Assembly (NCBI RefSeq): GCF_943734655.1
Contig: NC_071354.1
Span: forward strand, 77,909,838-77,973,837
Source: Sabethes cyaneus
Taxonomy: Eukaryota > Arthropoda > Insecta > Diptera > Culicidae
Direction of reading: 5' to 3'
Length of the DNA stretch: 64,000 bases
The notes beneath the pieces were generated by a model, which saw nothing but the letters and a program-made list of their open reading frames with translations, ran no database searches and was not told the DNA's origin. Positions 47,319 to 58,297 of this stretch are shown in pieces; the stretch's first letter is position 1; each line of letters opens with the position of its first letter. Position numbers and translations under genes: made by a program.

Positions 47319-47425
47319 TAAAATTGAAAAAGAAGAAAACTTATCCAATTTAATTCTACTATGTATATTTTGTTCACGACAGATACGTATTTCGCCTGCG
47401 ACTTGCAGGCTTCCTCAGTGTCTGA
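47319..47425 (-). repeat. Inverted arm, left, with hammerhead-like motif
   Basis: This arm pairs with 48006-48110 over about 105 bp. On the minus strand 47424-47378 reads CAGACA, CTGAGGA, a perfect 6-bp stem GCCTGC/GCAGGC with loop AAGTC, GAAA, then TACGTATC and TGTC. GACA/TGTC would be stem I and ATA/TAT stem III. This is the order of a hammerhead ribozyme with a very short stem III, the type known from Penelope-like elements. One extra A lies between CTGAGGA and stem II. Confidence 0.55.
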
Positions 47426-47568
47426 ATTTTCAGCACTGCTAGGTTCGCTGTAGCACGCTTGCTGAGACCACTTGTCGTTCGAATCCACGCCTGTCGAAAT
47501 CTCCCGTCACCGGATATGATTGGTTCTTCGACAACGCCACTGACTACTGATGAAACGTATTAACGGAT

Positions 47569-48069
47569 CTATCGCTGCCACATATCTTCCGTTAACTGAT
47601 GCGATCGACGGTACGCGTCCCTTAAGGCTTCCGCCGGGTTCACTGGTGGAGCTCCTTGCCACGGTTCATTCGGCGAAACTCCCCGAAGAAAATGGTTCGG
47701 TGTGAGCGCTTCAGCTTCATCCGATTCCTGCGATGCGTAGACAAGAGGTCTCGAGTTGACGATATCTTCTGCTTCTGCGATTGTTGTCAGCAGAATTTCA
47801 TCCGTCAGTCGTCTCCCGTCATCCAATAACACTAGTACGTTTTATACGGACCGGACAAGCCTCTCCCAGACCCCGCCCATATGAGCGGTAGCTGGAGGGT
47901 TGAACGACCACTTTGTACGTGCCGACGTCAATTCATTTGCACACTCTTCGTGGATACCCCGAACCTTGGCCGCTATCTCCTTACAGACAGACGCTGTCTG
48001 TCGAACAGACACTGAGGAAACGTGCAAGTCGTAGGCGAAATACGTATCTGTCGTGAATAAAATATACAT
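47569..48069 (-). pseudogene. BEL/Pao integrase C-terminal fragment
   Basis: Two minus-strand frames separated by one in-frame TAA (near 47840) read WSFNPPATAHMGGVWERLVR, then DDGRRLTDEILLTTIAEAED, IVNSRPL, and EALTPNHFLRG. This is the end of the BEL/Pao integrase core, including the catalytic-domain E helix (EAEDIVNSRPL), and the adjoining C-terminal domain. The rest of pol and the LTRs are missing. The piece lies between 105-bp inverted arms that do not look like BEL LTRs. Confidence 0.85.
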
Positions 48070-48110
48070 AGTAGAATTAAATTGGATGAGTTTTCTTCTT
48101 TTTTAATTTT
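48006..48110 (+). repeat. Inverted arm, right, with decayed hammerhead-like motif
   Basis: This is the complement of the arm at 47319-47425. On the plus strand it reads CAGACA, CTGAGGA, then ACGTGC AAGTC GTAGGC, GAAATACGTATC and TGTC. The boxes are kept, but stem II has several mispairs, so this copy would be weaker than the left one. It overlaps the start of the integrase reading frame. Confidence 0.55.
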
Positions 48111-48239
48111 GGGTTTCGTATTCTACTAAGACGCTCCAAAAACTTCAGTCACTTAAAAATGCGTTAAAATCCGTCTAGCTTTAGCCACCTTTCGTATATT
48201 GAGTTCGCTGTAGAGCTACACCAATTCAAGGTTCATTTT

Positions 48240-48813
48240 CCGTCACAATACTCCGTTCTACTGTATTTAGGCGGACCATATTTAGCACTCGTCTCTCAAA
48301 AACTCCAAGCATTCTCAAGTCCTCCTGAACTTCGTACGAAGGTTTAGTCTGTTTGAGCGGATTGCTTGTGAAGGCTATAGTAAGTATGACTTCTGCCATT
48401 TATTTACTGTAGAATCCGCTGCAGAATCTCATAATGCAGTGTCATTGTCTGTCGTCATCAGTAAGCCAAGATAGATAAATTAGTCAACTACCTCGAATTC
48501 ATCGCTGTCGATCGTTGGATTACTGTTGAAGATAGGGCCCCACGTATTCGCTCAGTTCATAATACTTGTCAGCTTTATTTTGAACAGGAGGCATAAGAGA
48601 CCTTGATGAAACCCTCTGTGAGATCATAATGAAGTCGACAATCCACCTGTAAACCGCACACAACATTATTTACCAGAAAGGCCGTTCCCGACCATTATTT
48701 CTAAAAAAAACTCTTTACGGTCGATGGTATCATATGTAGCTTTGAAGTCAACACAACGTACAAATTTTTATATTGACGACCTTTTTGGAGAATCTGCCAC
48801 AGCGTGTCCTCCT
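48240..48813 (-). pseudogene. RTE-like LINE RT, minus strand, 3' portion
   Basis: On the minus strand the pieces VVLTSKLHMIPSTVK (the FVDFKxAYD region, near 48770-48715) and DEFEVVD, FIYLGLLMTTDND (near 48505-48440) are recognisable. Order and spacing agree with the other RTE-like copies, with internal deletions and stops. It continues right of the SINE at 48814-49028. Confidence 0.65.
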
Positions 48814-49028
48814 GGTTAACCTCGAAATACGATGCTGGTCTGACAGGCCAGTCGTCGTACGTTCGAATCTCGGCTGGGAGAGGCTGTTAGAGTCAATAGG
48901 ATCGTAGCACTAGCCCCGCAATCGTCCGATACTCTAACAGCTGGTTTCACAGTCTGTCGTAATAATAGAAATAGAAGGTCGATTTTCGAAAACGGAACGG
49001 AGCACCTAGGTTTTGCTTTGCTTTTTAC
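48814..49028 (+). mobile_element. tRNA-derived SINE inserted in a LINE
   Basis: It starts GGTTAACCTCGAAATACG (box A partly deleted), has GTTCGAATCTCGGC (box B) and the family body, and ends near 'gttttgctttgctttttac'. Matching flanks (CACAGCGTG at 48799-48807, CGCAGCGTG at 49029-49037) look like a target duplication of 7-9 bp. It separates two parts of the same minus-strand RT. Confidence 0.75.
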
Positions 49029-49350
49029 CGCAGCGTGAATAAATCATCTGTCATTGACCGTCCTTCAACGAAATCGACTTGATAAATTCCCATAAATCTG
49101 GGGTGACATTGCGATTCTCGTTTCGAGTGATTTTGGTTCGTTTGGACCACGCTAAACAAATGGGCGAAACGAACCAAAATCACTCGAAACGAGAATCGCA
49201 GTGTCACCCCTCTTCGTTATTGTCGACAAAAATTGATTTGGCAGAACTCTTTGTACGCGGCATTGACAACGGAGATCACACGATGGTTCGCATATTCTAG
49301 CATGTTGCCTTTCATGTAGATCGGGCAGATAATACCATCTTTTCATTCCT
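49029..49350 (-). pseudogene. RTE-like LINE RT, minus strand, 5' portion, split by a hairpin
   Basis: On the minus strand, right of the hairpin, the frame reads WKDGIICPIYMKGNMLE, then NHRVISVVNAAYK. Left of the hairpin it reads YQVDFVEGRSMTDDLFTLR. These are consecutive RT fingers motifs. They are separated by the 111-bp hairpin at 49100-49210, so that hairpin inserted into the LINE. Confidence 0.75.
49100..49210. mobile_element. 111-bp hairpin MITE
   Basis: A near-perfect inverted repeat of about 45 bp, GGGGTGACATTGCGATTCTC to its complement ending GTCACCCC, with a short loop. TCT flanks both sides (49097-49099, 49211-49213), suggesting a 3-bp target duplication. It lies within an RT coding remnant. 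Confidence 0.8.
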
Positions 49351-49767
49351 TTCGCAAATCATATTACACCCTCCCCCATTTTGAAGAATGATGTAATAAA
49401 ATTAATACTACTTCAACCGAGATTCAACTGGGAGATCGTGATCAGAGATTCCAACTTCCTCCCACAATCAACCGGTGAGCATTTCCGGTCCATTTTGATA
49501 CGCTGCACTACAAGCCATCCTTCCCAGCCGATTTATTTTTCTTCAGTTGTCTGATGGCTTCCCAAACTCCTGACTTTCTGACACTTCTTCCACGTTTGCT
49601 TTTCCTGCCGTCATGCTCTTCTGTCACTTTTTGATCGAATCCAGGTACATAATTTCGTATTTTTTACAAAAAATATTTGCAAAACTATATTTTTAGCTGA
49701 TAAAAATAATTTCATACATTTTAAAAACATTCGGAGGCTTATTGTCTGCCGCAACTGTTGTCATTAC
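49351..49767. repeat. Repeated LINE-associated segment, then unassigned
   Basis: Positions 49365-49475 share 'gaagaatgatgtaa' and 'gagattcaactgggagatcgtga' with 51465-51543 and, weakly, 55090-55185. These three relics probably come from the same LINE family, upstream of its RT. Nothing else is seen. Confidence 0.5.
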
Positions 49768-50575
49768 CAAATATATCATATTAACAATATAGTTCACTCT
49801 TTTACAATCCTTAAGACACGACTACTAGCGCCATAGCGGCATAAAAGGTTACCAATGTACACCGTAAATTCGACACGTCTATTGGAAACAACTCATCTTT
49901 CAGCATAGAGTTTGCCCAATTCTAGACAGAAACAACAAAAGGGCGAAAGTCATAAATGTAAACAAAACGGGAGAGGGACCAGCATAAGAAAATCAGCTCT
50001 CGCTCGATTTGTTCGCGCTTGCGACATTCGCAGTTTTGTTGGTTCTATCTTCAATTCATGACTAAGAAGCATCTATCATCCCTTTTGCACTCATGGAATA
50101 GACCAAATCATTATGCCGTCAATTGACAGATACCGGCGCCCTTGTGTACATTTTGGACTATTTTCTTTTTCATTTATATCCAATGTAGCCTGTGTGTTTA
50201 ACATTTTACAAGTATATTGGCTTTTCTAATTCAGTTATGCTGTTGTTCAAACAACAAACATGTCGTTTAAACAACTGAATTTTTGCTGGATTCTGTCGTT
50301 TGTTATGTAAACAAGGGTTACAGTATAGTATTGATAGTAACACAATTAATTTTTATACCTAACGTTACAATCTAGAAGAATGACGTCATATCATTAGAGA
50401 TAGCACATTCAATCTACCGCGCCTTTTTTCTTATGTATTGGTTGCACGCCTAAAAATTCTTATTACAAAAAACTTTTAGTTACCTTTTTGTCCGTAAGAG
50501 GATGTTACTTTTGCGTCTTTTCGGATATGTATGAGATTTTGCGAAGTGAACTATATTTTTAATATAATATATTTG
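49768..50575. mobile_element. 7-bp-duplication DNA element, copy A (808 bp)
   Basis: Terminal inverted repeats begin CAAATATATcATATTAAcAA and run about 30 bp. The flanks are TCATTAC (49761-49767) and TTATTAC (50576-50582), a 7-bp duplication with one difference. Its subterminal parts match, in reverse, those of copy B at 58428-60515, which has a perfect TTGAAAC duplication. It contains one copy of a smaller repeat (M) at about 50098-50322. No transposase frame. Superfamily uncertain. Confidence 0.8.
50098..50322 (+). mobile_element. Repeat M in element A
   Basis: It starts 'atagaccaaatcattatgcc' and ends near 'tgtaaacaagggttac'. Shared internal blocks are 'ggcgcccttgt', 'aacattttacaa' and 'gtttaaacaac'. 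Presence in both A and B at equivalent places suggests that M was already in the ancestor of the family or is part of it. Confidence 0.65.
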
Positions 50576-50689
50576 TTATTACGAAAGATTCGTATTTTGT
50601 GCGAGATCACATTCGTAGCATATTCTGCATTAAAAGTTTTTAAGATTTTAAATTTAAAAGGAATCCCCCGAATTAGACGATTGGTGGTG

Positions 50690-50815
50690 ATATCTCAGGT
50701 ATTTTTAACCAATAAAGTTGATTTTTGGTAGTTGACTAGGTTATACCAGATACAATAATAATGTTCCAAAAATCAACTTTATTCGATTAATGGACAACCA
50801 AGAAATCACCGTGGG
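50690..50815. repeat. Small inverted repeat, MITE-like
   Basis: Perfect 18-bp arms AATAAAGTTGATTTTTGG (50711-50728) and its complement (50766-50783), with weaker pairing outside (ggtggtgatatctc / gaaatcacc). It may be a short MITE; no duplication identified. Confidence 0.5.
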
Positions 50816-51543
50816 CGTACAACGCCGCCCACTGCCTTATTCGGGAGACTGATGTATAGTAATTCAGACGAATATAGCTTTGTTTATATGTACGAGACAT
50901 TCAGTACTGATTTTACGAATCTGCTTCGGGGTAGAAAACAACGAAAAAACTCGTAAAACAAATAAGCAGTTTCGTAGTATAAATCATGCTTCATTATTAG
51001 CGTGGAGCCGACAACAGATATTCCGGAATTTTCAGATTGGTCTCAAAATACATCTAAATGTCCAACCAAGAACTCATGTTGTAAAATGCTGTGATTTGAT
51101 ACCCCATTTGTCATATTTTCAAAGAAAATTTAAAATGATCTGTTTTGAGTTTCGGTAGAACCGATAACGGAGATTCCGGAGGGTCCAAATAGGCTCAAAT
51201 ATCCATCCAAATATCCACCTAAAAACCCGTGTTGAAAAATCCTGCATCATGTATCCATATTGAAATGAAAGTATCCTAATTTCTGAAGTTAGGGACGCAA
51301 AGGTTAACATTGTTGTCATCTTTTCAGCGTTATTATGTAGGATCACCATGAAGGGAGGCATTCCGCTGTTTGGTAGGGCTTTAATTTATAACCCTGAGAA
51401 TATTTCCGGGATTTAAAATGTAAATATACCAGTGAATTATGGGAAACAACATATTACACCTTCCCCGTTTAAAAGAATGATGTAATGAAATGCATACCAC
51501 TTCGTCCGAGATTCAACTGGAACATCGTGACTAGAGATACCAA
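50816..51543. other. Unassigned stretch ending in a LINE relic
   Basis: Short frames only. Positions 51380-51543 share 'tataaccctgagaa' and 'cttccccgtttaaaagaatgatgtaa' with 55020-55120 and belong to the same decayed LINE-associated repeat as 49365-49475. Confidence 0.45.
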
Positions 51544-51920
51544 CCCAGCTAGCATTTTCATATGTATAAAAAAGGTAAAAATCAGCATTACGTACAGATA
51601 TACGTGCTAAATAAATCGTATTTCATGCGAAAAATTGGCATATCCGTACTATTTTGGAGGCGATATACGTGATTACGAATAATTTTGAGCGTTACGACTA
51701 TATAAGTATTTATATACGATAATATCCGATTAAGCGCGAGTCGCTCCGTACTACTTTACGATTTTATGCTGAAAATCGTATGTATGTCAGTCATTATCAT
51801 TATATACGACAGAAAATCAACTTGATCCCACTTTATCCAGCTTTAGTTACGATTTTGAGTTTGTTAGGAGATATTTACGATAGTTTTTGTACATTGATAT
51901 ACGAGTTGGTGCTAGCTGGG
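51544..51920. mobile_element. 377-bp MITE, CCCAGCTAGCA ends, copy 2
   Basis: Same length and orientation as copy 1 at 32310-32686, with few differences. Ends CCCAGCTAGCA and TGCTAGCTGGG. Flanks AA / AA (51542-51543, 51921-51922). It inserted into a LINE-associated relic. Confidence 0.85.
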
Positions 51921-52271
51921 AACTTTCTCTGCTCAATATAGTCTACTTTGAGTTGGGCGCAAGAATGGAACCGCTTCAGCCGATAATGATCTTTAAAAGT
52001 ACAATCTTGAAGCAGCAATAAAATCATCCACGAAAAGGGAAAGTAACCAGCAAAAGAAATCTCAAGAAGTCACTTGCCTACCACACTCGTGCCCTTTTCT
52101 GAGCATTTTTGCGTTCCTCGGACCAGAGCCATCTCCCGATATAGCTGTTCCTAGTATGGGTTGGGTTCAAACTCTGACCAGGTTACTTAGCTATAAGAGT
52201 GCCCGTTTTTGTACTGTCATGAGACTACAACGAGATATGCTAGAATTCAACATGAATTCTTGATACCACCT
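51921..52271. other. Unassigned stretch
   Basis: It follows the MITE and may continue the LINE relic to its left. No frame is recognised. Confidence 0.35.
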
Positions 52272-52432
52272 AGTTAGCTTCGAGGTCCGATACTGGTTAT
52301 TAAGCCTGTCGTCGTATGTTCGGATCTTGATTTGGCGGTGCTGCAAGAGTTTTTAGGATCGTTGCACTAACTCAGTAATTGTCCGGTACTCTAACAACTG
52401 GCTGCGAAGTCTGTCGATAAAGAAGGGTCTTA
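52272..52432 (+). mobile_element. tRNA-derived SINE, decayed
   Basis: On the plus strand 'tagttagcttcgaggtccgatactgg' (remnant of the box A region) is followed by GTTCGGATCTTG (box B with changes), the family body ('aggatcgttgcactaac', 'aattgtccggtactctaac') and an end near 'gtctgtcgataaagaag'. Confidence 0.7.
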
Positions 52433-52599
52433 ATGACGTTTATATCCAAGGCTATTTCTCAGAGACTTGATGATCAATCCATGCTTAAATTAGTTGGTTT
52501 CGAATGGCCTTGATTCTACTAACATTTCAACCCACGAATGCAGACTCTGTAACTCTACGGCTACATTATTCTAAAAAATCGTTGTTTATTTGCTCTTGG

Positions 52600-52990
52600 A
52601 TAGTGATGGTGCAGTTGCTTATGGATTCGCACAGTTGGGATCTGTGGTCACTGCCAACAACAATACGAATAAAAAGATTCAAGTACGCTTTACAGCTGGA
52701 AATCGGGCCTAGTTCGTCTTAAGGTATTGCGTGCTATTTTTGATTGAGTACAAATAAAAATTTTAAAGCTGTGCAGAGACGATGCATAGGCAAGAAACTC
52801 CCATCGTACCTAGCGAAAGTCGGAAGGCTCTGGTGAGCCGACCACCACGCAAAAATAACCGTTTAAAGAACGCCATCGAGATAGCTCAAGTTAAATAGTG
52901 ACCGTCGAGGTTCTCAAAATGTCGCTGACAAGTAGCCCAGCACTGAGTAGAGTGGAGACAAGTTTTCGATACAGCAAGAATCATCCCGGG
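52600..52990 (+). pseudogene. RTE-like LINE RT C-terminal relic
   Basis: Frames read GSVVTANNNTNKKIQVRFTA, then GNRA (about 52635-52710) and, near the end, DKxVAQHxVEWRQVF-like text (52925-52980). This is the same C-terminal region as at 16090-16340 and 16830-16870. The middle is deleted and full of stops. Confidence 0.65.
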
Positions 52991-53681
52991 TATATGCAAT
53001 ACTCCAAACTCTGTTCCAATAGTTATGGTCGTTAACTAAGAAGGCACACATTTTCCACGCTATTGTGAGGAACGCGCTGTTGGAGCCCCAAATGCCGATA
53101 TATTTAGATGTTCGTACCGGATGAGCTTCGTGAAAGACTGTGCTATCAAGGAATAAATCTTCTCAAATAAATAGATTTCGTAAAGATGTCATAGCTGTGA
53201 CGTGCAAGGGCGTTCCCTTATGATACTTCTTGAAAGGTTTCGAAATGTCCCAATTCCATCTAGTTAATCATTACTCGCACGATAAACTCCTTCGCTTCAC
53301 AAAAATAATTTACGTTGGATCACGACAGAGTCTCACCCGGTGTGGTATACACTGAATGTGCCGCTTCGATGGCCGGCAACCGTCTGCTCGCTTCTACCAC
53401 ACTACTACAGTTGATAATCTCTTGGTAGTAAAAGTAAACGGCAATCATGCAAAAATATTTACCGTCGGCGGGGGAGCGAATGTGTGCGTGTATGGAATGG
53501 TTAAAATCGGAGGGACAAAATTAGATATGAGACTATTTAATATAAAGGTGCGGTGGTAGTTTAATTGTAAAAATACTTGGGTACCAATCTAGAGAGTGTG
53601 TATATTTTTGGTCTACATATCGAAATTCATCCATTTTATCTCTTAATCACTCTTCGCTCCAGGAACTCCTCCACTTTACGA
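52991..53681. other. Unassigned stretch
   Basis: No transposon ends or coding motifs recognised. A 67-codon frame at 53356-53559 is unremarkable. Confidence 0.35.
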
Positions 53682-54017
53682 AAAAAAAACAGTAGAAAGG
53701 TGAGAGGGGGGAGGGTTCTTAATAGCTACGCCTAACAAGGTCCAGCGCCTCTATGGTTAAAAGGTACATTAGTACCAGCGAGCCACATACCCTGACAAGT
53801 GTTGTGGATTCGAATCCGGTTATAATCTCAGATTATAGCTTGGTTCGACCCACGCACCTTCCAGCATTGGACAAAAGGTAGAAGTCACAACGACTACTTG
53901 TTAAGTGTAGCTACTAATAACCCCCCTTTCGCTCTTTCTCTTTCACCCTAAAATTTCGTTACTTTCTTTTACCGTACCTTCATCAATTGTAAAAGAACTA
54001 CCGTTACAAAAAAAATA
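53682..54017. mobile_element. Palindromic element, copy 2, with a tRNA-like core
   Basis: Arms 53706-53739 and 53898-53930 ('ttcttaatagctacgcctaac' and its near complement) match the palindrome at 39261-39597, as does the right outer part ('accgtaccttcatcaattgt'). The centre carries 'ggttaaaagg' (53755-53764) and GGATTCGAATCC (53806-53817), which match tRNA boxes A and B at normal spacing. The tRNA-like part is not present in copy 1, so it was probably gained by copy 2 or lost by copy 1. Confidence 0.65.
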
Positions 54018-55639
54018 TTAATACTAAAAAATTAACAGTTGATCGAGCACAGCATATTACATAAAAAGTTGAGTGCTGTTTGTTATTCAACATTGTTCTT
54101 ACAATGTTTGATACTAAATAAAACAAAACTTGGTATGTTAAAAAATTTATTCATTGAGATACCTCTACATAAACATTATACTAAACGAAATTTTCCTATA
54201 TTACCTCAATTAGTCTTGTATGATGACTTATCTATCCTGCACAAAATCTGGTGAATATTTCAGAGCGTGAATTTTCTCGCGTCTCCATCTAGAGGAACTT
54301 TATCAATTTCATTTGTGGTATCACGTACAACTTGCCCGGACCAGGTAATTATTGTATTAGTTCTAGCGCATTGCTTGGTTTAGTTTTCCACCAAAGATAA
54401 CAATCAACTACTACGCACAGTCCTACAAAAATTCCAAGGAATCCACGCAATCTGTTATTCGGTAACCAACAAAAAATTGAATACCAAGCCATAACAAACA
54501 TAGGATCAAACAGCAATATTGGTTTACATGATGATTCTGCAGTTTCCGAATCGAACAGTCGCCAGTTTAAAATCATGCTTAATACTTTGAAGATATGCTG
54601 TCAAACTGTGCGATAGAAACCTTTCACTTGGAATGTTGGAGTATACGTTTTGAAAAGTGCTTAAATAGCTCGGTTCTTTTACCTAACACTGGCTCAACTC
54701 GACTTACAAGTTACAAGTTAGGTATACTCAAAGTGGTTAATAAATACAGCTTAGAGGTAGACCTATATGTCTGTTAGGTAAACAAAACAGTACTGAACCG
54801 TCCATTCTTTTGAAAGAAAGAAAAATTGTTAATGTTAAAGTCTGCAATGATTAAAATGCGAAAAATCCAAATTAATTCGTCTGTCACGTAACAGAGAAAT
54901 AAATATTTAAAATGGGTCGAAAAACACGGTATTAAAAATCCTATGCACTCTTGGCAGTATGGTCAAACTTTTAGTGTAATTATGGTAGGTTACTACGAAT
55001 TCGAAACGTTCACATGTTCAGTTTATAACCCTGAGAAGAACATATAACGATATTAAAAGATACTTATGAATTATCGAAAACATTAAGTTACAGCTTCCCC
55101 GTTTAAAAGAATGATGTAAATGAAGTGAAAACCATCTGGTCAGAATTTCAACTGTAAAATCGTGACCAAATATACCCTACATATTTTTTACCTATCAATA
55201 TGGGCCACTCTAATCTGGGTAAAAGTGACATGTTCACATTGAAGAAGCAGAAAAATTTGGATATAATAGTTTTCGGAAAGCCGAAGTAATCAACAAAACT
55301 ATTACCAAGGAAGCAAAATTGGAGAAACTCCTTTTAATTTTACCATTTAATGGGATTTGTATCTGTATTAAATCGAAATAATAATTCTCACTCATATTCT
55401 GTTAAGACGCTCAAACAAATTTATATTTCACTCAAACAAACCAAACAAACTCAATTAATTTTGGTCTATTTCAGAAGCATCAGCTGTACAGAATCGAAAT
55501 CATACGTTTCATTTGTCCCTGATTTGTGCGTAAGGGCACAGCCGACAGTGACGATGCAATCCAGAGCAGCTGAGCTTGAATGCTTCACCGTGTACCTCCT
55601 CCTCCTGGCAGGAGAAATTTGAGCCCGCGATACTTTATT
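54018..55639. other. AT-rich stretch with a LINE relic
   Basis: Positions 55015-55185 belong to the LINE-associated repeat also seen at 49365 and 51380. Otherwise featureless AT-rich DNA. Confidence 0.4.
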
Positions 55640-56780
55640 GCGGCGGTAATTAGTTGCTGTCGCCGTCGTCGTCGTCGTCGTCGTTGTTGAAGTCGCAATG
55701 TTTCTAAAAGTCAATAAAAAAACGACCAATTAACATTTCGGATCAGGTTCGGCCACCCTCTACCCCCGGTCGGTTTTGGTTTTCCTCCGCCGTCGCGCGC
55801 CGGTACCTGTCCTCGTGTTTGCAACCGCCGTCGGTTGTTCCGATAGTTTCCTGTCAAGTTTGGCAAGTGAGAAGGCATAATAATTGGGTGAAAAGACTCC
55901 CAGAATGTGCACACGCAGTAAAAATTCCGATCAAACAAGTGCAATAAACATTCTCGCCATCATGGAATGAGCGGAATTATTTTTGGTTGGAAGAAAGTTG
56001 CCTCCACTGTGTACTGTTTTGGGATGGCGGACCTGAAAGCTTGGTCAGTCTTTAATGAACACATTTTATAGCGATTTTATTTATTTATTGGCCACCACTA
56101 GCCACGCTGCGGAGGAGTCCTGCGACAGGATCAGGCCAAATAATTGGCTATTATAAAATTATGGTGCGCCGCATGTTGCAAATCGACGGTAGGCACGAAC
56201 CAGCACCGGGGCATGCAAATGTGTACCAACACAACATAAATGTTAGTGCTTTATTGCAGTAAATGCAGCAGCCTTACACCGTGCACCTTCTTATGTCACC
56301 CGATTGCCGTTAATTATCTTTTCGCGCCACCAAGCGCCTTCGCCTGAGCGGTTTGGGGATCTCCACCAGGGAGGGGGAGGACATGGAGAAAATCGTGCAA
56401 TAATTATTTTATTATAAACAAGAGCAACTTCGAGCCGACGATGTTTGCGCTCTTGTTTTACGTCGTGCTTATGCGATTCAAATTTGCTTGTAATGCATAT
56501 GTAGGTACAGCCTTCTGCACTACGGCAGCCTGCAGTCGACGACAGTTTGCGACGAAGTGCAAAAAGTGCTGTTTTGACGAAATCGTCGCAGCCGGAAGAC
56601 ACTTGAGAGAGTTGCCGGTTGTGCCGCGGTGCTGCACGGGGATCTCGTTAATAAATTGTTTAATTAGCTCAGTGGTGATAGCTGTTGGCTTACGACAGTT
56701 TACCGCCACGTCATATTAGGAAGAGTTATTGCTGTTTTTGGTTAAAGAGGCTTGGAGAGTTCCCGTTGCCGGAGCGGCGG
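55640..56780. other. GC-rich, repeat-poor block
   Basis: GC-richer than its surroundings, with a (GTC)n run at 55662-55685. Frames on both strands are not protein-like. It looks like single-copy intron DNA and may be regulatory; this is inference. Confidence 0.4.
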
Positions 56781-58297
56781 CTGTGTACTAAAATGGCACC
56801 AAAATTATACAACCAATATCGAGATTCAAATTCAGTTGCATATCAAGATGGAAATAAGGAAAATGTAGGAAAATATTTCCCGTAGAATAAAACTATAATA
56901 CTATAAAACTATAACTCGCATCAAACGACTAAATACAAATTAAAACTGGCATTTCAACATCCAAAATTTGCCTTTAAATTTGATCATTTTCAATTTGGGT
57001 TCGTTACATGCATTTTTCTATAAATGATGTTTTGACCACATCTCGAAAACTATAAAATATCTGGAGAGACACAAATAAATAAACAGAAGTTTTTTTCATA
57101 GGAGACTAGACCACTGCAACCAGCATTTAGATCTATTGTGGTATGCTCCATTCTTAATCTATGTGCACTGTTTGACATACCACCAGTAAGTAAAGCAATA
57201 AAGCAGAAGGTTGCAAAAGTCGATAGATGACGGCACGGTGACTGTGAAATTTTGTTCAAAAATTCTGGGTGATTATGCAGATCAGGCTCCGAAAACAAGG
57301 GAAGGTGTTCAAAAACGACTAGTATTTCAAAAAAAGGGGATGAACATATCTAAGAAAGATGGCACAAATGTTGCACAGAATTTGATGGCTAGCGTTAAGT
57401 CCCAGGTGCGGGTATTTAACCTAAGAGAGGAGATTAAATAAACCAGTTTTGCTAAAACATAGCTAATAAGTGCTTATATATTTCCTGAGTTTCACAAATA
57501 TCCGACTTAAAGTGAATTTTTGGTGATCATTTTTTTTCGAGTACAGTCTTTATTACATCGATAATGTTTTGAAGAACCATTTGCTTCCCATCGGCAAAAA
57601 ACACTACATAAATGCACCATACTGATTTCAACAAGATTAGGCACCGCCTCACCAGGCGAAAGTTACACAGGTCTAGTGTGCATGCAATTTGCAGGATTTT
57701 ATTTCTTCGAAAGAGTGACAGTTATTAGTACTCACCCAGTATATCACTGCATACGAATTTGGTATTTTAATTTTACCAAAAAAGTGGCTTTTTTACATTA
57801 ATCAATAGCCTGTTGTTTTCTTAATCTAGCAGTTCTTTTTTATTTTAACTACCTAAGTCAATATTTGATAAAAAAATAATAATAATCAAAAATAGAATGA
57901 TTTGTTGTTTGACAAATATCAACCAAACCGATTGATTGACATGATATCAGAAGTTCTCTCCCTCTCTTCTATCTTTCCGATAGAGCTCTTCATTTTGACC
58001 GAGCTTTTGACAGCTCTCATATGAAACCTGTATCGTCCGATGACCATAGTTTATATATTCACTGTGTTCTTTAAGGCGAGCTGAGAAGAAAAGTGGTTGA
58101 CTTATAAGCTATCGTCTTATCCAATTTTTTTTAAACACAAATAAAATACTTTTTTAAAAGCAATGACTCGTCAAATTTGAAAAAGTCTTCATGTGACGAT
58201 ACAGTGACATCATATCTTATCAGAATATGCGAAAATTTATATACTGCTAAAATACCCAATTGTGCTTTATATTGGTTATGGAGAGCAATTATGATAA
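56781..58297. other. AT-rich stretch, one short open frame
   Basis: A 76-codon frame at 57211-57441 (+) with VTVKFCSKILGDYADQAP has no recognised family. It could be a transposon scrap or chance. The rest is AT-rich. Confidence 0.35.

Noticed and set aside
53750..53820. Functional tRNA gene
   Set aside because: Boxes A and B are present, but I could not pair a full acceptor stem, and it sits inside a palindromic transposon.
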